From NCBI RefSeq assembly GCF_018613415.1, contig NZ_JAGGQG010000002.1, forward strand, positions 620,001 to 684,000: a DNA stretch of 64,000 nt. Reading direction: 5' to 3'. The notes beneath the pieces are model-generated. The model was given only the letters and a program-made list of their open reading frames with translations, did not search any database and was not told where the DNA came from. Positions 1 to 7,839 of the stretch are shown one piece after another. Within the stretch, counting starts at the first letter, position 1. Every line of letters starts with the position of its first letter. A program made the position numbers and the translations under genes. Source of the DNA: Bacillus sp. ISL-18 (GTDB lineage Bacteria > Bacillota > Bacilli > Bacillales > Cytobacillaceae).

Positions 1-633
1 TTAAATGAAACGTTAGGAAAAATTACATTCTGGTTCTTTTTCATTGGGTTCCATTTAACTTTCTTTATCCAGCATTTCCTAGGTTTATGGGGCATGCCAC
101 GTCGTGTCTTCACATACCTTCCAGGTCAAGGTTTTGAAACTGCCAATATGATCAGCTCTGTTGGAGCCGGATTTATGTCAATTGCAGTAATCATCATGCT
201 TATTAATGTTGTAATGACTTCTGTGAAAAATGTTAAAGTGGGTAATGATCCATGGGGTGACGGCAGAACGCTTGAATGGGCAATTCCATCACCACCGCCA
301 TTTTATAATTTTAAACAGCTTCCATTAGTTCGTGGTTTAGATGCTTATTGGATTGAAAAAATGGAAGGGAAAAAAGGCATGACACCTGCAGAGCCGCTTG
401 GTGATATTCATATGCCTAACGCTTCATTTATCCCATTTGTAATTGCATTAGGATTGTTCATTGCAGCATTTGGTGCAATGTATCATGTTGATAAAGTGTC
501 CTGGGCATTACCAGTGATGATTATTGGGCTTCTAATCACTTTTGGTTCATTATTTACTCGTTCGGTTAAAGATGATCATGGATTCCATATCCATAAAGAA
601 GAATTGCAGGAAGAAAAGGGGGCTAAGGCATAA
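1..633 (+). CDS. ctaD: Cytochrome c oxidase subunit I, C-terminal part (CtaD)
   Basis: Partial: the reading frame is open from base 1 and ends at the TAA of 631-633, giving about 210 residues, roughly the last third of a protein usually near 620 residues. It contains the conserved subunit I segment HFLGLWGMPRR followed by transmembrane helices and a charged cytoplasmic tail. The haem and CuB ligands lie upstream of the window. Subunit I is the catalytic membrane core of the haem-copper terminal oxidase, which reduces oxygen and pumps protons. The stop overlaps the ctaE start by one base (TAATG), so the two are translationally coupled. Confidence 0.96.
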   Translation, partial: LNETLGKITFWFFFIGFHLTFFIQHFLGLWGMPRRVFTYLPGQGFETANMISSVGAGFMSIAVIIMLINVVMTSVKNVKVGNDPWGDGRTLEWAIPSPPPFYNFKQLPLVRGLDAYWIEKMEGKKGMTPAEPLGDIHMPNASFIPFVIALGLFIAAFGAMYHVDKVSWALPVMIIGLLITFGSLFTRSVKDDHGFHIHKEELQEEKGAKA

Positions 634-1259
634 TGCACGCTGAAGAAAAAATGACTTTTGAAACATGGCCTGCTGAGCCGGAAAGATCGACCCTTGAGGC
701 AAAAAATAAATTTGTTGGTTTTTGGTTATTCTTAGGGGGAGAGACCGTTTTATTCGCCTCTCTCTTTGCCACCTACCTAGCGTTAAAGGATAAAGTTCCG
801 AATACAAGTCAGCCGTTGGCAAAGGATCTATTTGAACTACCGCTCACATTTATAGCGACAATGCTGCTATTAACCAGCTCGATTACAAGTGTGTATGCGA
901 TGTATCACATGAAAAATTTTGCCTTCAAAAAAATGATGCTTTGGCTGGGCGTTACCGTTTTATTAGGTCTTGGCTTCCTTGGCAGTGAGGTTTATGAATT
1001 TACAAATTATGTCCATGAAGGTCATAAATTTACCAGCAGCGCGTTCGGTTCCGCTTTCTATTCACTTGTTGGTTTCCACGGAGGGCACGTTGCATTTGGT
1101 TTGTGTTGGATTCTAACATTGATGATTCGGAACTCTAAACGTGGGCTAAGTCTTTACAATGCACCTAAATTTTACGTTGCCAGCCTTTATTGGCATTTTA
1201 TTGACGTAGTATGGGTATTTATCTTTACAGTAGTATATTTAATGGGGATGGTGGGATAA
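633..1259 (+). CDS. ctaE: Cytochrome c oxidase subunit III (CtaE)
   Basis: The 208-residue product has about five hydrophobic helices and the subunit III pattern, including conserved Glu and His residues in the middle (SEVYEFTNYVHEGHKF) and a C-terminal YWHFIDVVWVFIF helix typical of the family. It belongs to the membrane core of the caa3/aa3-type oxidase, where subunit III stabilises subunit I and supports proton uptake. It overlaps ctaD by one base and is followed after one base by ctaF, so these form one operon. Length and order match B. subtilis ctaD-ctaE-ctaF. Confidence 0.96.
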   Translation: MHAEEKMTFETWPAEPERSTLEAKNKFVGFWLFLGGETVLFASLFATYLALKDKVPNTSQPLAKDLFELPLTFIATMLLLTSSITSVYAMYHMKNFAFKKMMLWLGVTVLLGLGFLGSEVYEFTNYVHEGHKFTSSAFGSAFYSLVGFHGGHVAFGLCWILTLMIRNSKRGLSLYNAPKFYVASLYWHFIDVVWVFIFTVVYLMGMVG

Positions 1260-1260
1260 A

Positions 1261-1596
1261 ATGACAAATCAGCCATTAAGCTCAAACAACCCAAGAGTGG
1301 ACCTAGAATATCGACGTAAAAAAAGCGCAGAAGAAATGCGCTACCAAGTTATCTCGTTTGCATTGATGATCTTTTTAACCTTAGTGGCCTTCGCTTCAGT
1401 TGCCATGAAAGGTACAACGCAATGGTTTACCGTACCGTTTATCGTTTTATTAGCTGCAGTCCAAGTTGTGTTCCAATTATTTTATTTCATGCATATGAGT
1501 CATAAAGGGCACGAAGCACCGAAACTTTTCTTGTTTTCGGGATTATTTGTCGGACTAACTGCAATATTAGCTTTTAGCACCATTATTTGGTGGTAA
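1261..1596 (+). CDS. ctaF: Cytochrome c oxidase subunit IV (CtaF)
   Basis: The 111-residue protein has three predicted transmembrane helices after a short polar N-terminus, the layout of the bacterial oxidase subunit IVB (CtaF/CyoD-like) family. The central helix carries the usual FQLFYFMHMSHKGHE segment. It starts one base after ctaE ends and is followed by a strong intrinsic terminator, which closes the ctaDEF transcript. This small subunit assists assembly and stability of the oxidase and has no catalytic residues. Confidence 0.93.
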   Translation: MTNQPLSSNNPRVDLEYRRKKSAEEMRYQVISFALMIFLTLVAFASVAMKGTTQWFTVPFIVLLAAVQVVFQLFYFMHMSHKGHEAPKLFLFSGLFVGLTAILAFSTIIWW

Positions 1597-1607
1597 TGCT
1601 TAAAAGG

Positions 1608-1637
1608 AAAAATCGGCGTTTAGCCGATTTTTCTTTT
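1608..1637 (+). terminator. Terminator of the cta oxidase operon
   Basis: A perfect 10-bp inverted repeat (1608-1617 with 1623-1632), five-base loop, followed by a T-rich run. It lies 11 bases after ctaF. Confidence 0.9.
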
Positions 1638-1650
1638 TAAGGAAAACTCT

Positions 1651-1679
1651 TTGCGAGGTCTATTTTCTACGGGTATAAT
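1651..1679 (+). promoter_or_regulatory. Sigma-A promoter for ctaG
   Basis: TTGCGA (1651-1656), a 17-base spacer, and a perfect TATAAT (1674-1679). It lies just downstream of the ctaF terminator and 40 bases before the ctaG start, so ctaG is transcribed separately. Confidence 0.75.
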
Positions 1680-1719
1680 AACAATAATAAGATTCTTTTA
1701 ATATTGAGGTGAGATCTGA

Positions 1720-2619
1720 GTGCTTTCATTAGATATTTTTGGCTTTGAAGCCCTTTGGAGCCCGTACTTTTTAATTATATTACTTGCCATAACGGTTGCT
1801 TACTTTCTAATAACAACAAAATTTAGAATGAAGTTTCAACAAAGTGAGCCTTTAACAGCTAAACAAGCAAGCTTATTTTTAACGGCAATGTTCTTATTAT
1901 ATGCAATCAAGGGATCACCGTTGGATTTAATGGGGCATCTAATGTTTTATATCCATGGCATTACAATGGTTCTACTAGTTTTCCTTGTTCCGCCCTTGTT
2001 TATTGTATCTATTCCTAATTGGCTCTGGAGAACAATTTTAAATTTGAAGGTAATTAAAACGGTATTCCAGTTATTTTCAAGACCTGTGATTGCGATCCTT
2101 TTATTTAATGCTTTCTTTTCCTTTTATCATATACCACTTGTTTTTGACCACGTTATGCAAAATAGATATTTACATGCGGGTTACTCAATTGTTTTGTTTG
2201 TATTTGCCATTGGCATGTGGTGGTCGCTGGTTTGCCCGCTGCCCGAATATAAAAATTTAACTGGAATAAAGAAGGTTGCTTATATTTTTGTAAACAGTAT
2301 CCTAATTACTCCTTCATGTGCACTGATTATCTTCTCGGATAACTCCCTGTACGCCACATACCATGATCCCAAGGTATGGTCACAAGTGATGAGTTTATGT
2401 GTTGGTTCGTCGTTTGATAATCTCAATATAACGGGTCCAGAATTATTTAGTTCCATGTCTGCAGTGGAAGATCAAAGGCTGGGCGGGGTTGTCATGAAAA
2501 TTCTCCAAGAGATTATTTTTGCCGTTGTTTTAGGACAAGTTTTCTTTGAGTGGTATCGCAACGATCAGGAAGAATCAGAACGTGAAATGAAAAAACATCA
2601 ATTAAATCCTACTCACTAA
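1720..2619 (+). CDS. ctaG: Cytochrome c oxidase assembly factor CtaG
   Basis: This 299-residue membrane protein has about seven hydrophobic helices and belongs to the caa3_CtaG family (B. subtilis CtaG is about 297 residues). In B. subtilis CtaG is needed for formation of active cytochrome caa3, probably in copper-centre assembly. His residues sit near helix ends (GHLMFYIHGITM and FYHIPLVFDHVM), as expected for a metal-handling membrane protein. The GTG start at 1720 is preceded by GAGGTGAG. It has its own promoter and terminator downstream of ctaF. Confidence 0.92.
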   Translation: MLSLDIFGFEALWSPYFLIILLAITVAYFLITTKFRMKFQQSEPLTAKQASLFLTAMFLLYAIKGSPLDLMGHLMFYIHGITMVLLVFLVPPLFIVSIPNWLWRTILNLKVIKTVFQLFSRPVIAILLFNAFFSFYHIPLVFDHVMQNRYLHAGYSIVLFVFAIGMWWSLVCPLPEYKNLTGIKKVAYIFVNSILITPSCALIIFSDNSLYATYHDPKVWSQVMSLCVGSSFDNLNITGPELFSSMSAVEDQRLGGVVMKILQEIIFAVVLGQVFFEWYRNDQEESEREMKKHQLNPTH

Positions 2620-2621
2620 AT

Positions 2622-2646
2622 ACTCCCTTCATAAGGGGGTTTTTTA
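2622..2646 (+). terminator. Terminator after ctaG
   Basis: An eight-pair stem (ACTCCCTT with AAGGGGGT, one G-T pair) and a three-base loop, followed by a T run, just after the ctaG stop. Confidence 0.8.
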
Positions 2647-2657
2647 ATGAGTATTAA

Positions 2658-2686
2658 TTGAAATGAGTTGGGAACTACTCTAAAAT
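2658..2686 (+). promoter_or_regulatory. Sigma-A promoter for the DUF420 gene
   Basis: TTGAAA (2658-2663), a 17-base spacer and TAAAAT (2681-2686), 32 bases before the start codon at 2719. Confidence 0.65.
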
Positions 2687-2718
2687 AAGGGTAGTACATT
2701 TAGAAGAGAGGATCTACG

Positions 2719-3183
2719 ATGAATTCCTTACCAATATTACCTACCATAAGTACGTCTTTTATTGTTTTAAGTGCTATTACGGTTGCCATTGGCTGGTACC
2801 AAATAATACAAAGAAAAATTGATGCCCATAGAAAGACCATGTTTACTGCTGGGATTTTTGCCCTTATCTTTTTTATCATTTATGCCACAAGAACCATTTT
2901 TATCGGAAACACTTCTTTTGGCGGACCAGCAGATATAAAAATTTATTACACCATTTTTCTTGTTTTTCATATTACATTAGCAACGGTAGGAGCAGTTTTT
3001 GGCATCATTTCTTTATTAACAGGATATAAAAACAACCTGCCCATCCATCGTAAGCTAGGACCGATAACCAGTTTTATCTGGTTTTTTACAGCAATAACGG
3101 GAGTGGCCGTTTACTTATTGTTATATGTTTTTTATAAAGGCGGAGAGACAACATCAATGATTAAAGCAATTCTTGGATTATAA
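2719..3183 (+). CDS. DUF420 membrane protein, CtaM/YozB family
   Basis: The 154-residue product has four predicted helices with conserved His residues (DAHRKTM, YTIFLVFHITLA, IHRKLGP), the signature of the DUF420 family. Members include B. subtilis YozB and Staphylococcus aureus CtaM, the latter required for function of the aa3 quinol oxidase. Its place directly after ctaG supports a role in haem-copper oxidase assembly; this is inference from family and context. It starts at ATG 2719 with AGAGAGGAT upstream and has its own promoter and terminator. In B. subtilis the yozB gene is elsewhere on the chromosome. Confidence 0.85.
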   Translation: MNSLPILPTISTSFIVLSAITVAIGWYQIIQRKIDAHRKTMFTAGIFALIFFIIYATRTIFIGNTSFGGPADIKIYYTIFLVFHITLATVGAVFGIISLLTGYKNNLPIHRKLGPITSFIWFFTAITGVAVYLLLYVFYKGGETTSMIKAILGL

Positions 3184-3238
3184 ACAATTTCCAAGAGCAC
3201 TATGCTTAAGTCTAGCTAAATATCATGCTTAAAAATAT

Positions 3239-3265
3239 AGGTGCTATCTTTGGCGCCTTTTTTTA
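3239..3265 (+). terminator. Terminator after the DUF420 gene
   Basis: An eight-pair stem with G-T pairs (3239-3246 with 3251-3258), a TCTT loop, then seven T residues. Confidence 0.7.
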
Positions 3266-3334
3266 CATCGATCTTAGTTATCTGAATACTAGAAAAATGA
3301 GAATTCATTAGAAATCACATATGGAGGAAGAGGA

Positions 3335-4510
3335 ATGGAGATTAAAATACTTAATGAAAACGATTATTTAGAGACATTACGGCTATCTGAGTATGCGTTC
3401 CAGTATCATGTCCCCGATGATAAGATTCCTAGCAGATTAGAAAAGTTAAAATCTCATAAATTATTAGGGATAAAAGAAGATAATGTTCTTGCAGCCAAAT
3501 TACACATTATTCCACTCGCAGTTCATATGAATGGTGATGAGTGGGAAATGGGGGGGATCGCCGGGGTTGCTACCTTTCCGGAGTATAGGCGGAGTGGATA
3601 TGTTAAATCTTTACTAATGGAAGCGTTATCACAGATGAGTCAAGATGGGCAAATTGTCTCTTTATTAGCCCCATTTGATTTTGCATTTTATCGTAAATTT
3701 GGCTGGGAAATTTTAAGTGATGTTAAGAAAGTAATGATTGAAAAAATAAATCTCCAATTCCTCAACCCACAGCCAGGTTTCATTAAAAGGTATGCTAAGT
3801 CTAAACACCATGAGGATATAGAGGATATTTATCGGAAGTATAGCCAGAACTATATGGGGCTGCTTGTTCGTGACACGGACTGGTGGAAAGAACATGTTTA
3901 TGATGAGCAATCACATGCTGCGGTTTACTACAATTCCGCTAAAGAGGCAAGGGGATATATTTTATATACTATAAATGATAGAAAAATGGATATTCAAGAA
4001 GTAGTGGTGCTAGACCAGGAAGCAAGAGTGGGACTGTGGAATCTTATTTGTCAGCACGATTCAATGGTCGATCGCGTTACTGTAAATTTGCCAGTACATG
4101 ATCCATTTTCCTATTTCCTAAACCAGCCGAAATTAAAAACAGAGGTAATGCCTTATTTCATGTGTAGAATTGTTAAGGCAAAAGAATGTTTAGAAAGGTT
4201 TCCGTTTGATCAGAAAGCAGAGCCTATATTTCTTCATCTAGAGGATCCTTTTGCTGCTTGGAATAACGCCACCTATCTTATTGGTAATGGTGAAGTAAAA
4301 GCGTATAAAGCGAAGCAGGGAAGCCAGTGTGTCAACCCGCCCAAGAAGGGGATCCGTTTGACCATCAATGAATTATCTGCGATTCTCTTTGGCTATAAAA
4401 GGCCTGTTGAGCTCTTTGAATTGGGGTTAATAAAGGGGGCAAAACAGGAAATTAACCAATTTGAAACGATGATCCCACAACTAAAATCGGCCTTCTATGA
4501 CTTTTTCTAA
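3335..4510 (+). CDS. GNAT-family N-acetyltransferase, Eis-like
   Basis: The 391-residue protein has an N-terminal GNAT domain with the acetyl-CoA-binding segment GVATFPEYRRSGY near residues 77-89, then a second GNAT-like part and a C-terminal domain resembling sterol-carrier folds. Total length and arrangement match Eis-type acetyltransferases found in mycobacteria and many bacilli. Eis enzymes acetylate amines, including aminoglycosides, but the substrate here cannot be told from sequence. The start ATG 3335 follows a GGAGGAAGAGG site. It is a single-gene unit ending in a bidirectional hairpin shared with the convergent gene downstream. Confidence 0.82.
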   Translation: MEIKILNENDYLETLRLSEYAFQYHVPDDKIPSRLEKLKSHKLLGIKEDNVLAAKLHIIPLAVHMNGDEWEMGGIAGVATFPEYRRSGYVKSLLMEALSQMSQDGQIVSLLAPFDFAFYRKFGWEILSDVKKVMIEKINLQFLNPQPGFIKRYAKSKHHEDIEDIYRKYSQNYMGLLVRDTDWWKEHVYDEQSHAAVYYNSAKEARGYILYTINDRKMDIQEVVVLDQEARVGLWNLICQHDSMVDRVTVNLPVHDPFSYFLNQPKLKTEVMPYFMCRIVKAKECLERFPFDQKAEPIFLHLEDPFAAWNNATYLIGNGEVKAYKAKQGSQCVNPPKKGIRLTINELSAILFGYKRPVELFELGLIKGAKQEINQFETMIPQLKSAFYDFF

Positions 4511-4526
4511 TCAAAAGAAAAGAACA

Positions 4527-4552
4527 AGGCGCATGAAACATTTCATGCGCCT
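4527..4552. terminator. Bidirectional hairpin between convergent genes
   Basis: A perfect 12-bp inverted repeat (4527-4538 with 4541-4552). A T-rich run follows on the minus strand (towards 4510) and a weaker one on the plus strand. It separates the Eis-like gene from the convergent YugN-like gene. Confidence 0.75.
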
Positions 4553-4560
4553 GTTGCATT

Positions 4561-4920
4561 TTAAATTGCAAATTGACTGATTTCTTTTGTCACGGTTTCA
4601 ATGATTTTTTTACATTGATTAACAAGGGAAGCAGGGAAGTTTTCCCCCTCACCATATTCTACCCCGTGAGGATAATAATGCTTTCCTAAAAGTGGTGTCA
4701 GCAATTGAATCGTTGCCTTAAACGTGTCCACATCGCCTTCAGTCGCTACGCCTTGAATGCGAAGATAGAAAATGCCTTCTTTTAGCTCGAATTTGCGGTC
4801 ATATGTAACTCGGTCATAATCCCATTGACCGGCCCGGACTAAACCATATTCATGCATTACGTCATCTAAACGGTTTATGTCCGCTTTTAATTTTTCAATT
4901 CCAGTATTCTCGAACTTCAT
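4561..4920 (-). CDS. ylbA: YugN-like protein (YlbA position)
   Basis: The 119-residue soluble protein resembles the YugN-like family, whose members are small bacilli proteins of unknown function. The start at 4920 is preceded on the minus strand by AGGAGGGA. Its location between the ctaG region and the CBS-domain gene corresponds to B. subtilis ylbA, so the symbol rests on synteny plus family resemblance. No catalytic motif, signal peptide or membrane segment is visible. It is a single-gene unit, convergent with the acetyltransferase. Confidence 0.75.
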   Translation of the reverse strand: MKFENTGIEKLKADINRLDDVMHEYGLVRAGQWDYDRVTYDRKFELKEGIFYLRIQGVATEGDVDTFKATIQLLTPLLGKHYYPHGVEYGEGENFPASLVNQCKKIIETVTKEISQFAI

Positions 4921-5115
4921 CCTAAATCCCTCCTAAAAACAGTTGCCATGCCCCTATGTTCCTAAATTGGTATTGAAGCAAAATATAATTCATTTTAATA
5001 ATAGTTGAATTTTTAACAACTTGCAATGAATAGATTTGAGCGAATAAAACCGGTTGCATTGGTAAAGCCTAAACTATTGAAAAGGGGTATAAAAATACTT
5101 TTGGAGGAAATAATT

Positions 5116-5550
5116 ATGGAAAAAATACGTGACATTATGACAGATGAGGTAGAATGTTGTACATTATTAGATAATATTTTTGAGGTTGCTGTTAAGATGA
5201 AGGAGCTAAACGTTGGAGCGATACCAATTGTTGATAAGGAAAAAATAGTAGGGATGATAACAGATCGGGATATTGTTATAAGAGGGGTAGCTGAAAAACA
5301 TCCTGGGTCTACAAAAGTAGAAGATATCATGAGTAAAAAATTGATATCAGTAAGTCCAGACACTTCCTCAAGGGAAGCAGCAAAACTAATGGCTGATCAT
5401 CAAATTCGCCGATTACCTGTTGTAGAAAATGAAAAATTAATAGGGATTGTTTCTCTCGGGGATTTTGCCATTCGTGAGCTGACAGATGACCAGGCAAAAG
5501 AAGCCCTAAGCGAAATCTCAGAACAGAATTATAATGACTTACAGCATTAG
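5116..5550 (+). CDS. ylbB: CBS-domain protein YlbB
   Basis: The 144-residue protein consists of two CBS domains in tandem, about residues 9-60 and 72-125, each with the repeat's typical ending (GMITDRDIVIRG and GIVSLGDFAIREL). Stand-alone CBS pairs bind adenosine nucleotides and act as energy sensors, but the target of YlbB is unknown. The start is placed at ATG 5116, which has GGAGG at 5103-5107; an in-frame ATG at 5026 has no ribosome site and would add 30 residues outside the CBS fold. A strong terminator follows. Confidence 0.9.
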   Translation: MEKIRDIMTDEVECCTLLDNIFEVAVKMKELNVGAIPIVDKEKIVGMITDRDIVIRGVAEKHPGSTKVEDIMSKKLISVSPDTSSREAAKLMADHQIRRLPVVENEKLIGIVSLGDFAIRELTDDQAKEALSEISEQNYNDLQH

Positions 5551-5580
5551 AAATTTAAAATTTTATTAATAACCATTTGA

Positions 5581-5612
5581 AACAGGTACATGATGTGCCT
5601 GTTTTATTTTTA
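5581..5612 (+). terminator. Terminator after ylbB
   Basis: A ten-pair stem (5581-5590 with 5594-5603), a three-base loop, then a T-rich tract. Confidence 0.85.
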
Positions 5613-5723
5613 ATCAGGTAATAATTCTGAGATTTTTGCTTATCACTCTTACTAAACAGGATATAAATGATATAATTGTTTAATCAAAACATATAATGAT
5701 AGAAATTGTTACAGAGAGGGTGA

Positions 5724-6806
5724 GTGCGACTGCGTACTCTAAGCAGAATCTTAATACTCTCAGTTGTTTTCCTAACAATTGGTTTTTACATTAGTATAAA
5801 TGGAAAAAATGATGATAGTAAAGTACTGATTAAGGAAGATCATACGTCCGAGATGAAACAATCTACGCCACAGGATGCTGATAAAACAAATGAGAGTCCA
5901 TCACCATTGGAAAAGCCAAAGGAAGGTTTAGCTCTTTTAATCGGACAAGATGTTTCTAATCTCGAAAAAGAGTATGGAGCACCGATGAGAATTGACGAAT
6001 CGATGTATGGTTATCAATGGTATATTTATAATCAAAGCGACAGCCGTTACTTACAAGTAGGGGTTGAAAATAATCGGGTTGTCACTATTTTTGCCTTAGG
6101 GGAAAGTTTAGATGTTGCCCCCTTTGAAATTGGCCAGCCTGTCGAAGAAATATTTAATACGCAATTTTTTGATACAAATATTAATCTTAAAGTAAATGGG
6201 AATACTTATCGTTTCGAATTGAATGATACGGATTTAAATCTTCGTCCAATGGTTCGTATGGGGGATATTTATGTCCAGTTATATATAGATAAGTTTACTG
6301 GTAATCTTTCAAGTGTGCGTTTTCTCGATGCAGAAACCTTGGTTAAACAACGTCCATATGAACTAGTTTATCGCGGCCAGCTCATTACGCCACCTGCTCT
6401 TGATGAAGATAGGATGAAATTAGTAGAACAAAGTACAGAACAAGAAATTTTTGATATTACTAATGCTTTAAGAATTAGGCACAAAGTAAAACCCTTGGTC
6501 TGGGATGAAAAAACTGCTGAGGTTGCCTTTGAACATAGCAGGGACATGGCTCAAAACAATGATTTTTCCCATACGTCAAAAAAATTTGGTGATTTGGCCA
6601 ATCGCCTAAAAACAGCTAAAGTTGCCTATCAAAATGCCGGGGAAAATATTGCTGCCAACTACACGGATGGACCTGCAGTAGTAGAGGGCTGGCTTAATAG
6701 TAAGGGACATCGAGATTCATTATTAAATAAAGATTTCTCTCATCTAGGTGTGGGAGTCTACGAAAAATATTATACACAAAACTTTATCCGTAAAACAGCG
6801 GAATAA
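5724..6806 (+). CDS. ylbC: CAP-domain protein YlbC
   Basis: The 360-residue product has an N-terminal hydrophobic segment (about residues 7-25) that is a signal or anchor, a low-complexity linker, a central CAP-associated domain (about 70-215) and a C-terminal CAP/SCP domain (about 240-350) with ALRIRHKVKPLVWDEK and the core HSRDMAQNNDFSHTS and GENIAANY segments. It is therefore likely exported and membrane-anchored. The function of bacterial CAP proteins of this type is unknown. The GTG start at 5724 lies only three bases after GAGAGGG, so the exact start is uncertain by a few codons. Confidence 0.88.
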   Translation: MRLRTLSRILILSVVFLTIGFYISINGKNDDSKVLIKEDHTSEMKQSTPQDADKTNESPSPLEKPKEGLALLIGQDVSNLEKEYGAPMRIDESMYGYQWYIYNQSDSRYLQVGVENNRVVTIFALGESLDVAPFEIGQPVEEIFNTQFFDTNINLKVNGNTYRFELNDTDLNLRPMVRMGDIYVQLYIDKFTGNLSSVRFLDAETLVKQRPYELVYRGQLITPPALDEDRMKLVEQSTEQEIFDITNALRIRHKVKPLVWDEKTAEVAFEHSRDMAQNNDFSHTSKKFGDLANRLKTAKVAYQNAGENIAANYTDGPAVVEGWLNSKGHRDSLLNKDFSHLGVGVYEKYYTQNFIRKTAE

Positions 6807-6843
6807 ATTGAAAAGAGGTGGCATAATGTCACCTCTTTTCAAT
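6807..6843. terminator. Bidirectional terminator overlapping a 3' coding end
   Basis: A perfect 14-bp inverted repeat (6807-6820 with 6830-6843), flanked by A-rich and T-rich sequence. It serves ylbC on the plus strand. On the minus strand it covers the stop and last codons of the convergent gene ending at 6829. Confidence 0.85.
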
Positions 6844-7188
6844 TTCCCAGTTAGAAAATAAAAAATGGCTTTTTTCCCAACTGCCATATAAGCGAACGGT
6901 TTCCCCGATTATAAATGTGTCTTTTTTAGCGTCTGGAGTAAGGGGAGTTGTTTTTAATGCAGTAATCACCCTGTTGGAGGATTGAAGTTTAATGCTCTGA
7001 ACCAAAACATACCGGTCATAATAGAACCGCTGCTTCTCTTCGGTGCTATCGATTATCTCACCTGTTACAACTGATTCCTGACGAACGTCCCCAGCCTTAA
7101 GCCATTTTCGATTTTGCTCTTTTCTCTCTTTTCTCGTTACCCAAAAAAAGTACAGACATATAATCGGGATCACTATGGCGGTAACCAT
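6829..7188 (-). CDS. Small single-span membrane protein, unknown function
   Basis: I do not recognise this 119-residue protein. It has one hydrophobic N-terminal helix (about residues 2-17), then a very basic stretch (RKERKEQNRKW) that would keep the remaining soluble domain in the cytoplasm. That domain is rich in beta-prone residues and resembles small OB-like or NfeD-like folds only in general character. It lies 17 bases after the upstream thioesterase gene on the same strand and is probably cotranscribed with it. Neither gene has a counterpart at this place in B. subtilis. Confidence 0.7.
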   Translation of the reverse strand: MVTAIVIPIICLYFFWVTRKERKEQNRKWLKAGDVRQESVVTGEIIDSTEEKQRFYYDRYVLVQSIKLQSSNRVITALKTTPLTPDAKKDTFIIGETVRLYGSWEKSHFLFSNWEIEKR

Positions 7189-7205
7189 CTCGATTAAACG
7201 CCTCC

Positions 7206-7691
7206 CTATCCCTTTTTAATGATAAAAAAAGTGCCAGTGGCATAGGCTATTTTTTTTCCATCACTGCGGAAGGCCTCACCAGAAATGACCATTGTTTTCG
7301 TGCCTTTATGAATAACCTCAGCTTTGCAGCGAAGTGTTTCACCAATACCCGGTGCTATATAATGAATATTTAATTGATTTGTTACGGCACCATATCCTTC
7401 CGGCACTAGCCGATTGACCAGAACCCCCATGGAAGTATCAAGAACCGTTGCGGTAATTCCTCCATGAACAATGTTTAGGTTATTATGAATAACAGGACTA
7501 ATGGGAATCGTAATTTCATAGCATTCATTCTCGAAGCTTGTTTCCATATGCAAGATTCCATCAATATAGGTACGCCGATTACCTTTTATCTTATTTTGTA
7601 CACCCTCAAGTAGCTGCTTGATCACACCGAGGTCTTCCTCAGACCCTTTTTGGAGAATGGATTCTAATAAATGACGTAATTCTTCCTTCAT
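7206..7691 (-). CDS. PaaI-family hotdog-fold thioesterase
   Basis: The 161-residue protein carries the PaaI/4-hydroxybenzoyl-CoA thioesterase signature VHGGITATVLDTSMG, with His-Gly-Gly at 76-78 and the catalytic-type Asp at 85, in a single hotdog domain (about residues 45-158). Such enzymes hydrolyse acyl-CoA thioesters; the acyl group is not predictable. The start ATG 7691 has GAAAGAGGT upstream. It is the first gene of a two-gene minus-strand unit with the small membrane protein downstream. Confidence 0.87.
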   Translation of the reverse strand: MKEELRHLLESILQKGSEEDLGVIKQLLEGVQNKIKGNRRTYIDGILHMETSFENECYEITIPISPVIHNNLNIVHGGITATVLDTSMGVLVNRLVPEGYGAVTNQLNIHYIAPGIGETLRCKAEVIHKGTKTMVISGEAFRSDGKKIAYATGTFFIIKKG

Positions 7692-7776
7692 ATTTTTACC
7701 TCTTTCATATCTTTATCTCTTGCCATCTTACCACTAAGAAGGCGAATAATAAATTAATTAACTGCGAAGGCATTTC

Positions 7777-7803
7777 ACACTTCCTCTTTTTATACATATT
7801 GTA
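7777..7803 (+). promoter_or_regulatory. Candidate sigma-K promoter before ylbD
   Basis: CATATTGTA (7795-7803) matches the sigma-K -10 pattern CATANNNTA, with AC (7777-7778) 16 bases upstream as the minimal -35. The downstream gene encodes a predicted coat protein, which fits late mother-cell expression. These motifs are short, so confidence is low. Confidence 0.35.
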
Positions 7804-7839
7804 TTATTGGCGATTAATATGGGCAGAGGTGAGAATAAA

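Noticed and set aside
550..822. 90-codon frame on the minus strand across ctaD-ctaE
   Set aside because: Lies wholly within two well-supported plus-strand genes and has no ribosome site or recognisable motif.
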